64,000 nucleotides of DNA from Sphingopyxis sp. QXT-31 (lineage in GTDB: Bacteria > Pseudomonadota > Alphaproteobacteria > Sphingomonadales > Sphingomonadaceae): contig NZ_CP019449.1 in assembly GCF_001984035.1 (NCBI RefSeq), positions 1,674,001 through 1,738,000 of the forward strand, read 5' to 3'. The stretch's first letter is position 1, and every line of letters starts with the position of its first letter. The notes beneath the pieces are model-generated. The model was not told the DNA's origin, did no database searches, and worked only from the letters and a program-made list of their open reading frames with translations. Of this stretch, positions 45,765-54,822 are shown one piece after another. Made by a program: the position numbers and the translations under genes.

Positions 45765-47236
45765 CCCAAGCTTCTGAGGAAATCGGCGTGCGGGGGCAGT
45801 TCGGCGAGCTGCTCGGCGACGCGCGTGCGCAGGATCGCTAGGCGTTTCGCGAGTTCGTCGGCGGGGAGCGTGTCGGCGATGGGGTGGTGGCTTTGGGGCT
45901 GAACGCCCTGTCCTGTCAGCACCGCGTACCAGTTGGTGGGGCCGAAGAGGTCGCCGGGTTCGAACAGGATGTTGCCGGTGGCGCGGAACGCCGCGATGCG
46001 CTCGGCGAGGCTGTCGGGCATGCCCGCGGCGGCGAGGTCGCGCCAGAAGGGCGTGTCGGTGCGGTTGGCGGTGGCGTAGTGCGCGATCACGAAGTCGCGG
46101 ATCGTCGCATATTCGTGGAGCGCGTCGCGGTTGAAGCGGCTCACGACGTTCGGGTCGATGGCGTCGCGCGGGAATAGCGACAGCAGGCGGATGATCGTCG
46201 TCTGGATGAGGTGGATCGAGGTCGATTCGAGCGGCTCGAGGAAGCCGCCCGCGAGACCGATCGCGACGCAGTTGCGGTTCCAGATCGCCTTGCGGTGGCC
46301 CGCGACGAAGCGCAGGCGGTTGGCATCGGCGAGGGGTTCGCCGGGGAGACGGCTGCGGAGCAGGCTTTCGGCCTCGTCGTGGGCGAGGTGCGTGCTCGAA
46401 TAGACATAGCCGTTGCCGTCGCGGTGCTGGAGCGGGATGGACCACTGCCACCCCGCCTCGCGCGCGGTCGAGACGGTGTAGGGCATCGGATCGCCGGTGC
46501 GCGCGCAGGGCATGGCGACCGCGCTGTCGCAGGGGAGCCAGTGCTGCCATGAGGTGTAGCCGGTCCGGAGCGCACCCTCGATCAGGAGGCCGCGGAAGCC
46601 CGAGCAGTCGATGAAGAAATCGCCCTCGATGGTGCGGCCGTCGTCGAGGTTGAGCGCGCTTATGTGGCCGTCTTCGCTGCGCAATTGGACGTCGGCGACC
46701 TTGCCCTCGATGCGCGTGACGCCCTTCGCCTCGGCATAGGCGCGGAGATATCGGGCGTAGGCGGCGGCGTCGAACTGGACCGCGTGGTGGACGGGGCCGT
46801 GGCGCGTCGCGGGGGCGAAGCGGCCGGCGCGCGCGGCCATGGTTTCGAGGTTGTAGGGCTCGTGGTCCGCATCGCCGCCCTCGGCGAGATGGCGGAGCCA
46901 GTGGTGGTGGAAATGGATGCCCGCCATCTCGATCCCGAGATAGCCGAAGGGGTGGAAATAGCTGTGCCCCACCCCGCTCCAGCCCTCGAACTGGATGCCG
47001 AGCTTGATCGTGCCGTGCGTCGCGCGGAGGAAATCGGCGGTGTCGATACGCAGGAAGCGGTTGAATTCGTGGATCGGCGGCACGGTCGCCTCACCGACCC
47101 CGACGGTGCCGATCGCTTCGCTTTCGACGAGGGTGATCTGATGCGTCTGCGGCGAGAGCGCGCGGCCGAAGGCGGCGGCGGTCATCCAGCCCGCGCTGCC
47201 CCCGCCGACGATGACGATGCGGCGGATGGCGGTCAT
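45761..47236 (-). CDS. Flavin-dependent tryptophan halogenase-like protein (intact motifs)
   Basis: A 491-residue protein with all halogenase hallmarks: FAD motif VGGGSAGWMTA, VGVGEAT, the HOCl-binding lysine (Lys78 in TIKLGIQF) and the WxWxIP motif (GWQWSIPLQHR), plus GGFLEPLESTS. Such proteins of carbohydrate TonB loci are usually not known to halogenate tryptophan; their substrate is undefined. Its ATG overlaps the previous gene's stop (ATGA). Third of three paralogues in one operon behind a TonB receptor. Confidence 0.9.
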   Translation of the reverse strand: MTAIRRIVIVGGGSAGWMTAAAFGRALSPQTHQITLVESEAIGTVGVGEATVPPIHEFNRFLRIDTADFLRATHGTIKLGIQFEGWSGVGHSYFHPFGYLGIEMAGIHFHHHWLRHLAEGGDADHEPYNLETMAARAGRFAPATRHGPVHHAVQFDAAAYARYLRAYAEAKGVTRIEGKVADVQLRSEDGHISALNLDDGRTIEGDFFIDCSGFRGLLIEGALRTGYTSWQHWLPCDSAVAMPCARTGDPMPYTVSTAREAGWQWSIPLQHRDGNGYVYSSTHLAHDEAESLLRSRLPGEPLADANRLRFVAGHRKAIWNRNCVAIGLAGGFLEPLESTSIHLIQTTIIRLLSLFPRDAIDPNVVSRFNRDALHEYATIRDFVIAHYATANRTDTPFWRDLAAAGMPDSLAERIAAFRATGNILFEPGDLFGPTNWYAVLTGQGVQPQSHHPIADTLPADELAKRLAILRTRVAEQLAELPPHADFLRSLG

Positions 47237-48690
47237 GCGCGCAGCCGCCCGAGCGCGTCGGCGTGGCTCTCCATCGCGCGGACATCGGTCGCGACGGCGC
47301 GGAGCTGGCGCTGGAATTCGGCCATTAGCGCCTGATCCGCGACGCGTAGCGCCTGCGGATCGAAGCCGCGCGGGACGATGCCGTGGCCGGCCATGACGAG
47401 CGCCCAGCCGTCCTCGACATGCGCCTCGTGGTTGAAATGGGCGAACATGCCGCGCGCGGCGAAGAGGTCGATCTTGGCGGCGAGTTCGGGCGAGATCGGT
47501 GCGGTGCTGGCGTCGGTCCAGAAGGGCTCGCTGCGGGCATTGAGGTGGAAATGCTGCGCGGTGAAATCGCGCACGCGGCTCCAGGTGCCGGCGATTTCTT
47601 CGTTGTAGATATCGGCCTCGGGCATGTCCGCGGCGTCGAGCGGCCAGAGCAGGACGAGCTGGGCGATCGACAGCTGGAGGAGGAGCAGTTCGGCGCCGTC
47701 GAGCGGCGGCGCGCTGCCCGCGGCGCGGCCGAGCGCGACGGCGTTGCCGGTCCAGAGGCGCGCGCGCGCGGCCGCGGCGACCGGTTCGAGCACCGCTTCG
47801 AGCTTCTGCCCGGTGAGCGCGGCGAGCATCGCGGGGGCGTCGGCGTCGGCGAGGTGGCGGCTGTCGTAATGGAATTCGAGCGCGGTACGGTCGGCGAGCG
47901 GAACCAGCGTAAGCCAGCCCGCGGTATGCGCGGCGACGCGGCTGTAGAGCGGCAACGGGCCGAAGGGCGGCGCCGAGGCGCGGAGGAGCCGGTCGCACCA
48001 AGGGCGGCCGGACGTGATGGCGCCGGGGTCGAGCGCGGCGATCAGCGCGCCGTCGGTGTCGACGAAGAGGTCGGCGGCCAGAGTTTCGCCGTCGATATCG
48101 AGCGCGGTAATGCGGCCGTTCTCGACCTGCGGGGTCGCGTTCGCGGCGGCGAGGATCCGCACCCCTGTCCTTTCGCAGCCCGCGCGGAGCAGCGCGGCGT
48201 AACCCGCGGCGTCGAGGTGCCAGCCCGCCTTGACCGCCTGCCGCGTCGCGGGCTTGTCGGGCGCGCCGGTGCGGCCTTCCTTGGCGGCGGCGGCGGCGAG
48301 GCTGAAATCCTCGAGCGCGACGCGCAGCCCCGCGGCGCGCGCGCGGCTCCAATGCTGGACGAAGGGCAGGTCGGCGTAGGCGCTGCCCGCGTCGCCATAA
48401 GCGTGGATGAAAGCGCCGTCGCCGCCCGACCAGCCCGCGAATTGCTGGCCCATGTTGAGCGTCGCGGCGGCGTTAGCCGTGAGCGCCTTATCGTCGATGC
48501 CGAGCAGGCGGTGAAAGGTCGCCAAATCAGGCGGCGCGACGAGCGCGCTGTGCGGCGCAGGGACTTCGCCGGTGTCGACCCAGACGACTTCGACGCCGAG
48601 CCGGGCGTAAGCGCGCGCGATCGCGAGCGCCGCCATCGGCGCGGCGATGCCGCCGCCGTGGACGACGACCTGCTGGACCGCGCGGCTCAT
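47233..48690 (-). CDS. Divergent halogenase-like flavoprotein lacking catalytic motifs
   Basis: A 485-residue paralogue of the two flanking halogenases, with similar length and C-terminal half (AHFNHEAHVEDGWALVMAGHG aligns with their C-termini). The FAD motif is altered (HGGGIAAPMAA), the catalytic lysine position is Asn79 (TLNMG instead of TIKLG), and WxWxIP has become GWLTLVPL. It overlaps both neighbours by ATGA junctions, so it is kept in strict stoichiometry with them. A non-catalytic partner or an enzyme with changed chemistry are the two options. Confidence 0.85.
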   Translation of the reverse strand: MSRAVQQVVVHGGGIAAPMAALAIARAYARLGVEVVWVDTGEVPAPHSALVAPPDLATFHRLLGIDDKALTANAAATLNMGQQFAGWSGGDGAFIHAYGDAGSAYADLPFVQHWSRARAAGLRVALEDFSLAAAAAKEGRTGAPDKPATRQAVKAGWHLDAAGYAALLRAGCERTGVRILAAANATPQVENGRITALDIDGETLAADLFVDTDGALIAALDPGAITSGRPWCDRLLRASAPPFGPLPLYSRVAAHTAGWLTLVPLADRTALEFHYDSRHLADADAPAMLAALTGQKLEAVLEPVAAAARARLWTGNAVALGRAAGSAPPLDGAELLLLQLSIAQLVLLWPLDAADMPEADIYNEEIAGTWSRVRDFTAQHFHLNARSEPFWTDASTAPISPELAAKIDLFAARGMFAHFNHEAHVEDGWALVMAGHGIVPRGFDPQALRVADQALMAEFQRQLRAVATDVRAMESHADALGRLRA

Positions 48691-50195
48691 GGGGCGGGCG
48701 CCGGGCAATAATGCGCGACGAAATCGGCGTGGAGCGGCGCCGAGGCCGCGCCGCGCGCGATCGTCGCGTGGAGCCCCGCGAGCCGCTCGGCCAGCTGGTC
48801 GTCCGGGAGCATGTCGGCGAGGCGGTCGGCGGCTTCGGGGACGACCCCCTGTCCCACGAACACCGCCTGCCAGCTGGGCGGGCCGAACAGGCCGTCGCGA
48901 TAGGCCTGGACATGCGCGCGGTGGCGGAAGCGGTCGATCTTGCCCGCGAGGCTGTCGGGGACGTCCATCGTCGTCACGCGCTCCCACAAGGGCGCGTCGG
49001 CGTCGTTGGCGATATAGTGGAGGATCAGGAAGTCGCGGATGCGGTCATATTCGACGTCCATCACGCGGTTGAACTCGGCGGGCAGCGCGGGATCGATGGC
49101 GGGACCGGGCGGCAGCAGCGTCAGCATGTGCATGATCGCCATCTGCACGAGATAGATGCTGGTCGATTCGAGCGGTTCGAGGAAACCGCCCGCGAGCCCC
49201 ATGCCGACGACATTATGCGCCCAGGCCTTTTCGCGCTTGCCCGCCTTGAAGCGCAGAACGCGCGGTTCGGCGAGCGCCTCGCCGTCGAGGTTGGCGAGCA
49301 ACGTGGCGGCGGCCTCGTCGTCCGAAATGTCGGCGCTGGAATAGACATAGCCGTTGCCGGTGCGGTGCTGGAGCGGGATGCGCCATTGCCAGCCCGCGGG
49401 GCGGCGCGTCGAGCGGGTGTAGGGGGTGAAGTCGGGCGAGCGCACCGAGGGCACCGCCTGCGCGCTGTCGCACGGCAGCCAGCGCGACCAGTCCTCGAGC
49501 GCGACGCCGAGCGTCTGCCCCATCAGCAGCGAGCGGAAACCCGAGCAGTCGACGAACATGTCGCCCGCGACTTTCGTGCCCGAGGCGAGCGTTACCGCGG
49601 CGATGTTGCCGGTCTGGCCGTCGCGCTCGACATCGACGATGCGCCCCTCGACACGCTCGATCCCGCGCGCCTCGGCCCAGCGGCGGAGGTAGCGTGCGTA
49701 GAGGAAGGCATCGAGGTGATAGGCGTAGGCGAAGGCGTTGCGCACGTCGTTCGCGTCGCCATTGGGCAGCATGAAACGGTTCTGCAGCGCCGCGACGATC
49801 GGGAAACAATAGTCGAAGAGCGGCGCGGCCTGCCCCGCGTTGTGCGCGCGTACCCAGTAGCTGAAGAAGTCGGCCTCGCCGATCGGGCGGCCGAAGGTGC
49901 CGAAGGGGTGGACATAGCGGTCGCCCTGCCGCCCCCAGTTGACGAATTCGATGCCGAGCTTGAAACTGGCCTGCGTCGCCTGCATGAACTCGACTTCGTC
50001 GAGCCCGAGGAAGTCGTTGAAATCCTTCATCTGCGGCAGCGTCGCTTCGCCAACGCCGACGGTGCCGATCTCCTCGGATTCGACGAGGCGCACGCGGTAG
50101 AGCGCGGGATCGAGCTTGGCGGCGCAGGCGGCGGCGCACATCCAGCCGGCGGTCCCGCCGCCGACGATGATCAGGTTGAAAGGCCCCTCGTCCAT
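48687..50195 (-). CDS. Flavin-dependent tryptophan halogenase-like protein (intact motifs)
   Basis: A 502-residue protein with VGGGTAGWMCA, VGVGEAT, Lys79 in SFKLGIEF, GWQWRIPLQHR and GGFLEPLESTS, that is, the full halogenase set. First of the three coupled paralogues. It lies 65 bases downstream of the TonB receptor gene, with a strong hairpin between. Active-site conservation suggests a working flavin halogenase or related oxidant-generating enzyme on an unknown substrate. Confidence 0.9.
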   Translation of the reverse strand: MDEGPFNLIIVGGGTAGWMCAAACAAKLDPALYRVRLVESEEIGTVGVGEATLPQMKDFNDFLGLDEVEFMQATQASFKLGIEFVNWGRQGDRYVHPFGTFGRPIGEADFFSYWVRAHNAGQAAPLFDYCFPIVAALQNRFMLPNGDANDVRNAFAYAYHLDAFLYARYLRRWAEARGIERVEGRIVDVERDGQTGNIAAVTLASGTKVAGDMFVDCSGFRSLLMGQTLGVALEDWSRWLPCDSAQAVPSVRSPDFTPYTRSTRRPAGWQWRIPLQHRTGNGYVYSSADISDDEAAATLLANLDGEALAEPRVLRFKAGKREKAWAHNVVGMGLAGGFLEPLESTSIYLVQMAIMHMLTLLPPGPAIDPALPAEFNRVMDVEYDRIRDFLILHYIANDADAPLWERVTTMDVPDSLAGKIDRFRHRAHVQAYRDGLFGPPSWQAVFVGQGVVPEAADRLADMLPDDQLAERLAGLHATIARGAASAPLHADFVAHYCPAPAP

Positions 50196-50219
50196 CGCCT
50201 CACATTAACGCTACGCGAG

Positions 50220-50249
50220 ACCGGCGCCACCCCGAAGAGTGGCGCCGGT
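50220..50249. other. Hairpin between the TonB receptor and the halogenase operon
   Basis: A perfect 11-bp stem (50220-50230 with 50239-50249, loop CCCGAAGA) lies between the receptor stop and the first halogenase start. A T6 run follows it only in the plus direction. In the minus-strand transcript the hairpin has A residues before it. It probably reduces read-through or stabilises the receptor message, giving more receptor than halogenase. Confidence 0.55.
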
Positions 50250-50260
50250 TCCCCCGTTTT

Positions 50261-53200
50261 TTAGAAGGTCAGGCGCGCGCCAAGCTGGTAGCGGCGGTCG
50301 TTCTTGAACCAGGCGTTGCGCTTGAGCAGCCCGGTCGAGTCGACCTGCTGGAACAGCACGGTGTCGGTGCCTAGCAAATTGGTCGCCTCGAGCACGAACT
50401 CGACATTCTTCGTCGCGCGGAGGCGGAAGGAGGCGTCGAGATAGCCCGTGCCCTTTTGCCAGATCGGCAGGCCGACGCAGCAGTCGATCGCGGTGACGAG
50501 ATATTTCGAGCGCCAGTTATAGGCGACGCGCGCCGACACCTGGCCCTTTTCGTACATGCCGACGATATTGTAGCTGTGCTTCGAAATGCCCTCGAGCGCG
50601 TTCGGCTTGACCGTGCTGTTCTCGTAAGTGAGGCCGCCGCCCGCGGTACCGCCCGCGGTCTCGTTGGTCAGATTGACCGTGTCGATCCCCTTGTTCTTGA
50701 CGTAGGTATAGTTGGCCTGGACGCCGAAACCGTCGAGCGGCGCGGGCAGGAAATCGAAGAAGGTCTGGAAGGCGAATTCGGCGCCGTAGATTTCCGCGCC
50801 GTCGCCGTTGACCGGGCGGTTGACGCGGACATCCTCGGTCACGCCATTGTTCGTGACTTCCAGGTTGAACTGGCCCGCCTGGATATAATCGTAGAATTTC
50901 TTGTAGAAACCCGTCGCGGTGAACGAACTCGAGGCGCCGAAATAATATTCGAGCGTCAGGTCGAACTGGTCCGCCGTCATCGGCTTCAGCCCCGGATTGC
51001 CCGACTGGCCGGTATATTGCCAGTCATAGGCGATCGCCTCGCCCGCCGCGTTGCGCGTGACATTGGGGTCGGAGAAGTCGTTGAGGTTGGGCGACAGGCG
51101 GTTGATCGTCAGGAAGTTGCGCAGCAGCCCGAAGTCGGGACGCGACATCGCCCGCGAATAGGCGAAGCGCGACACCAGCTTTTCCGACAGGTCGAACTTG
51201 ATGTTGAAGCTGGGCAGCGCGTGGAAATGATTGACCTTGGTCGTATCGCCCACCGTCGCGCCATTGTTGAACGCAATCTCGGCCGGCGTCACGACGCAGC
51301 CCGCGGTCGCGGTGGGACGGCCGTCGACGACCGCGCGGTCGCAGGTGAGCTGGGTCGGCGTGAAGGGCGTCGCGAAGGTCGTCGCGCCCTCGGTATCGTC
51401 GCGCGTCCAGATCAGCCGGACGCCGATATTGCCCGAGATGCCGACACCGCCGATGCTGAGGCCGTCATTGCCGCCGAACTTGGCCATCGCATAGGTCGAA
51501 ACGGTGCGCTCGCTGACGCGGTGGACCTCGCTCGGGAAATAGCAGCCATAGGCCTGTTCAATCGTCTCGGCGCCGCGGTAACCCGCGCCCGAGCATACCG
51601 GGAAATAGTCGCCGACGCCGATCGACGGCCGGCCAAGCGTCGCCGCGAGCGATTCGCGGTTGGCGAGCAGATCCATGTTGAAGAAGGCGAAGGCGTGGTG
51701 GTTGATCTGGTTGCCCGCGAAGAAATCGCCGCCGAAGCTGTGGATGCCGTTGCTGCCCGGCGCATAGACCGGGCGGTCGATGTTGAAATAGGGCGCCTGC
51801 GTATAGGTCCAGGTGTTCGAGATATTCGCCCAGTTGTACGCGCCCCAGCGCACCGTCTGGTCGCGGTCGGCGTAGCGCGCGCCGACCTTGATCGCGTCGA
51901 GCCAGCCCGAATCGACCTCATATTCGACGTCGGCGCGCAGCGCGATCTCCTGGCCGTCGCTGTCCTCGGTATGGTCGGTGACCGCGTAGTAGAAATAATT
52001 GTTCGGATTGGTCAGCCCGCCATTGGCGAGGTTGATGTTGTCGGCGGTCGTCGGCTGGAATTCGAGCCGCGGATATTTGCCGGTCAGGTCGACATAGGTG
52101 TTGGCGAAGGTGCGCGCGGTGACCGACGCGTTGTAATTGCTGACGCTGGCGTCGACATATTGGCCGTCGAGCGTGACGCGCAGATTGTCGGTCATGTCCC
52201 AGCGGAACTTGAGCCCGAAATCTTGGGTGATCTGCTTGTTCTTGAGCGCGTTGGCGGCGGTGTCGACTTGCGGCGCGCGCTGCGGGTTGGTGCAGCCTTC
52301 CCACGCGTAGCAGCGGTTGAAGAAGGCCTCGCCATCCTCGTTCACGCCGAGGCCGAGATTGTCGTTGCCTTCGCCCACATAGGGACGCGGCGCCGACCAC
52401 CAGCCCGAGAGAAAATTGCCCTCGTCGTCGAAGGCGAAGGGCGCGGTACCCTGCAGCGGGTTCACCAGCGTCGGGTCGGTGACGACATAGTCGCTGGGCT
52501 GGCCGTAGATGCTGAACGCGCTCGAATAGATCGCATGCTCGCGCCAGCTGTTGTTATATTGCGAGCGCAGATACTGGGCGGTGAGTTCCATGTCGCCATC
52601 GAGCGAGCGCCACTGGAAGGCCGCCGAAATGCCGTAGCGTTTGCGGTCATACTCGTTGTCGCGCATGTAGATGCCGCTGGGGATATATTGCTTGCCGGGG
52701 CCGAATACGCCGTCGAAGATCGCCATGCGGTCGAACTGGATGCCCTGGCTCGCGGTCTTCGAATGCGCATAGGCGCCGTTGAGCATCAGCCCGATCTCGC
52801 CGATCCCGGTTTCCCAGCGATCCGAGACGATGCCCGAGATTTCGGGCGTCGATTTCTTGGCGATGTCGCCATAGGTGTTCTTGACCGAGATCGAGATCAG
52901 GCGGCCGTCCTGGTCGAAGGGGACGCGGGTGCGAAGGTTCACCGTGCCCGCGATGCCGCCCTCGATCATGTCGGCGGTCTGGTTCTTGTAGGTGTCGATG
53001 CCGCCGAGGAGTTCGGGCGAGATGTCCTGCCACGACAGGCCGCGCGACGAGTTGGCGCTGAAGGTGTCGCGGCCGTTGAATTCGGAACGGACCTGGCTGA
53101 GGCCGCGGACGATGACGCCCGAGGGTTCGGCGGAGAAGTGCGAAGTGTCGTCGGTGCCCGCGAAGCGGACGACGGTGATGCCGGGAACGCGCTGCAGCGC

Positions 53201-53470
53201 TTCGGCGACCGATTTGTCGGGGAAGGAGCCGATGTCCTCGGCGGTGATCGAATCGACGACGGTGTCGGCGTTGCGCTTGCGGTTCTGAGCCGATTCGAGG
53301 TTGGCGCGGATGCCGGTGACGACGATGTCGTCGGGATTCTCGTCGGTCGAATCGGCGGGCACCTCCTGCGCCGCGGCGGGCAGCGAGATCACCCCGGCGA
53401 GCGCGGCGAGGCAGATTCCCTGCAGCAATTTGCTGCGATTTCCGGCGGTTCTTGCAGGCCCATCAACCAT
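50261..53470 (-). CDS. TonB-dependent receptor, large carbohydrate-uptake type
   Basis: A 1,069-residue receptor with a signal peptide ending near PAAAQE. A TonB-box-like DIVVTGIRANLESAQNRKRNAD and the plug (AEDIGSFPDKSVAEALQRVPGITVVRF) are typical of the Caulobacter/Xanthomonas carbohydrate TonB family. A barrel closes with RRYQLGARLTF. In this context it should import chitin oligosaccharides or GlcNAc derivatives. It is divergent from nagX and shares a control region with ATTGG/CCAAT dyads. Confidence 0.94.
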   Translation of the reverse strand: MVDGPARTAGNRSKLLQGICLAALAGVISLPAAAQEVPADSTDENPDDIVVTGIRANLESAQNRKRNADTVVDSITAEDIGSFPDKSVAEALQRVPGITVVRFAGTDDTSHFSAEPSGVIVRGLSQVRSEFNGRDTFSANSSRGLSWQDISPELLGGIDTYKNQTADMIEGGIAGTVNLRTRVPFDQDGRLISISVKNTYGDIAKKSTPEISGIVSDRWETGIGEIGLMLNGAYAHSKTASQGIQFDRMAIFDGVFGPGKQYIPSGIYMRDNEYDRKRYGISAAFQWRSLDGDMELTAQYLRSQYNNSWREHAIYSSAFSIYGQPSDYVVTDPTLVNPLQGTAPFAFDDEGNFLSGWWSAPRPYVGEGNDNLGLGVNEDGEAFFNRCYAWEGCTNPQRAPQVDTAANALKNKQITQDFGLKFRWDMTDNLRVTLDGQYVDASVSNYNASVTARTFANTYVDLTGKYPRLEFQPTTADNINLANGGLTNPNNYFYYAVTDHTEDSDGQEIALRADVEYEVDSGWLDAIKVGARYADRDQTVRWGAYNWANISNTWTYTQAPYFNIDRPVYAPGSNGIHSFGGDFFAGNQINHHAFAFFNMDLLANRESLAATLGRPSIGVGDYFPVCSGAGYRGAETIEQAYGCYFPSEVHRVSERTVSTYAMAKFGGNDGLSIGGVGISGNIGVRLIWTRDDTEGATTFATPFTPTQLTCDRAVVDGRPTATAGCVVTPAEIAFNNGATVGDTTKVNHFHALPSFNIKFDLSEKLVSRFAYSRAMSRPDFGLLRNFLTINRLSPNLNDFSDPNVTRNAAGEAIAYDWQYTGQSGNPGLKPMTADQFDLTLEYYFGASSSFTATGFYKKFYDYIQAGQFNLEVTNNGVTEDVRVNRPVNGDGAEIYGAEFAFQTFFDFLPAPLDGFGVQANYTYVKNKGIDTVNLTNETAGGTAGGGLTYENSTVKPNALEGISKHSYNIVGMYEKGQVSARVAYNWRSKYLVTAIDCCVGLPIWQKGTGYLDASFRLRATKNVEFVLEATNLLGTDTVLFQQVDSTGLLKRNAWFKNDRRYQLGARLTF

Positions 53471-53525
53471 TTTTTATCCCCCACTCGGTCTTTTGCCGAT
53501 TGCCTTCCCAACAATCTTTATAAGA

Positions 53526-53553
53526 CCAATTGCCTCATTGGACTATTACCAAT
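53526..53553. promoter_or_regulatory. ATTGG/CCAAT operator cluster between TonB receptor and nagX
   Basis: CCAAT (53526-53530), ATTGG (53537-53541) and CCAAT (53549-53553) form two overlapping dyads, with 6- and 7-base spacers, in the divergent control region. The same half-sites recur at 54770, 62150 and 62877-62902. A GntR-type repressor encoded in the island is the natural candidate. Confidence 0.5.
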
Positions 53554-53644
53554 AGACTACAAATCCGAAGCCCTGTCCATTGCAAAAATGTGGCAGTGCG
53601 CGGAAAACCGCCGCGGGGTTGCGGCCAGACGGGGAGGATGCGCG

Positions 53645-54721
53645 ATGCGCCTGATTTCGCTCGACGTGTTGCGCGGGCTGACCGTGGCGGGGATGATCCT
53701 CGTCAACTCGGCGGCGGGCATGAAATATGGCGCCGAGGCCGATGTCGCGCCGATCCTGCTGCACGTCAGCTGGGACGGGCTGACGCTCGCCGACCTGGTT
53801 TTCCCTGGATTCCTGACGATGGTCGGGATCGCCATCCCTTTCTCGCTGCGCCCCGGGGGCGATCCGCAAACGGCGCGGATATTGACGCGCGCGGGCCGGC
53901 TGCTGCTGCTCGGCTTCCTCTTGAGCAACCTCTATTGGTTCCAGAGCTTTGCGTCGGGCGAGTGGCGGTTGTTCGGGGTGCTGCAACGAATCGGGCTGGT
54001 CTATGCGGCGTGCGCACTGCTGTTCCTGAGCTGCGGGCCGCGGGTGCGGATCGGGCTGATCGTGGCGATCCTCGCGCTTTACTGGCCGCTCGCGCTGCTG
54101 CCTTCGCTCGACGGGCTCGCGACCGATATCTGGGTGCGCGGGCATAATTTCATCGCGTCGGTCGACCGCGTGCTGCTCGGCACGCACCTCTATGTGCAGG
54201 GGCCCGAGGGTTATGATCCCGAGGGGATTTTGGGGACGCTGCCGGCGATCGCACAGGGGCTGATCGGGGTCGCGATCGGCGAGCTCTTGATCCGCCGTCA
54301 GGGCGCCGCGACGCGGCAGCTGGCGATGGCGGGCGCGGCGATGCTGGCGGTCGGCGGCGCGTGGAGCCTCGCCTTCCCGATCGTCAAGGACATCTGGTCG
54401 AGCAGCTTCGTACTGGTCACCAGCGGAGTCACGGTGCTGGCGCTGGCGGCGCTGCACCATCTGCTCGACCGCGAGGGGCGGAAATCGGGGATCGCCGCGA
54501 CCGCGATGCTGGCGTTTGGGGCCAATGCCATTGCCGCTTACACGCTGCACCAGGTGACCGCGGGCATGGTGACGTGGGACCTGTTCCTGACCCCCTTTCG
54601 CGCGACGCGCGAGGCGCTCGGCGATCCGCTCGCGTCGCTGATTCCGGTGCTTTTCTACATGATCTTCATCTGGGCGGCGATGGAATGGCTGCGGCGGAAA
54701 CGCTGGTTCATCAAAATCTGA
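53645..54721 (+). CDS. nagX: NagX-type inner-membrane protein (heparan-alpha-glucosaminide N-acetyltransferase-like)
   Basis: A 358-residue protein with about ten membrane helices. The ATG at 53645 has GGGGAGGA six bases upstream; the frame reaches further back but without support. The N-terminal RLISLDVLRGLTVAGMILVNSAA and LADLVFPGFLTMVGIAIPFSL, and RIGLVYA in the middle, are NagX/DUF5009 signatures. NagX genes are consistently found in proteobacterial GlcNAc clusters. Transport or periplasmic acetylation of amino sugars has been proposed. Confidence 0.9.
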   Translation: MRLISLDVLRGLTVAGMILVNSAAGMKYGAEADVAPILLHVSWDGLTLADLVFPGFLTMVGIAIPFSLRPGGDPQTARILTRAGRLLLLGFLLSNLYWFQSFASGEWRLFGVLQRIGLVYAACALLFLSCGPRVRIGLIVAILALYWPLALLPSLDGLATDIWVRGHNFIASVDRVLLGTHLYVQGPEGYDPEGILGTLPAIAQGLIGVAIGELLIRRQGAATRQLAMAGAAMLAVGGAWSLAFPIVKDIWSSSFVLVTSGVTVLALAALHHLLDREGRKSGIAATAMLAFGANAIAAYTLHQVTAGMVTWDLFLTPFRATREALGDPLASLIPVLFYMIFIWAAMEWLRRKRWFIKI

Positions 54722-54769
54722 CCGCTGGGCGAAGATACCTCTTGATGAGACATGTATAACATATATAGT

Positions 54770-54775
54770 ACCAAT
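54770..54775 (+). promoter_or_regulatory. ACCAAT half-site upstream of nagB
   Basis: ACCAAT follows an AT-rich stretch (54758-54769, unusual here) that could be the -10 region of the nagBAFE operon. An operator over the promoter fits repression. Only one half-site is clear. Confidence 0.35.
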
Positions 54776-54822
54776 ACAGGGGCAGACAAACCGCCCCGAC
54801 CGATCGGGAGTCGAACGAGACG

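Noticed and set aside
50456..53644. Plus-strand open frame of over 1,000 codons in front of nagX
   Set aside because: It is antisense to the TonB receptor. Only the part after the ATG at 53645 has family features and a ribosome site.
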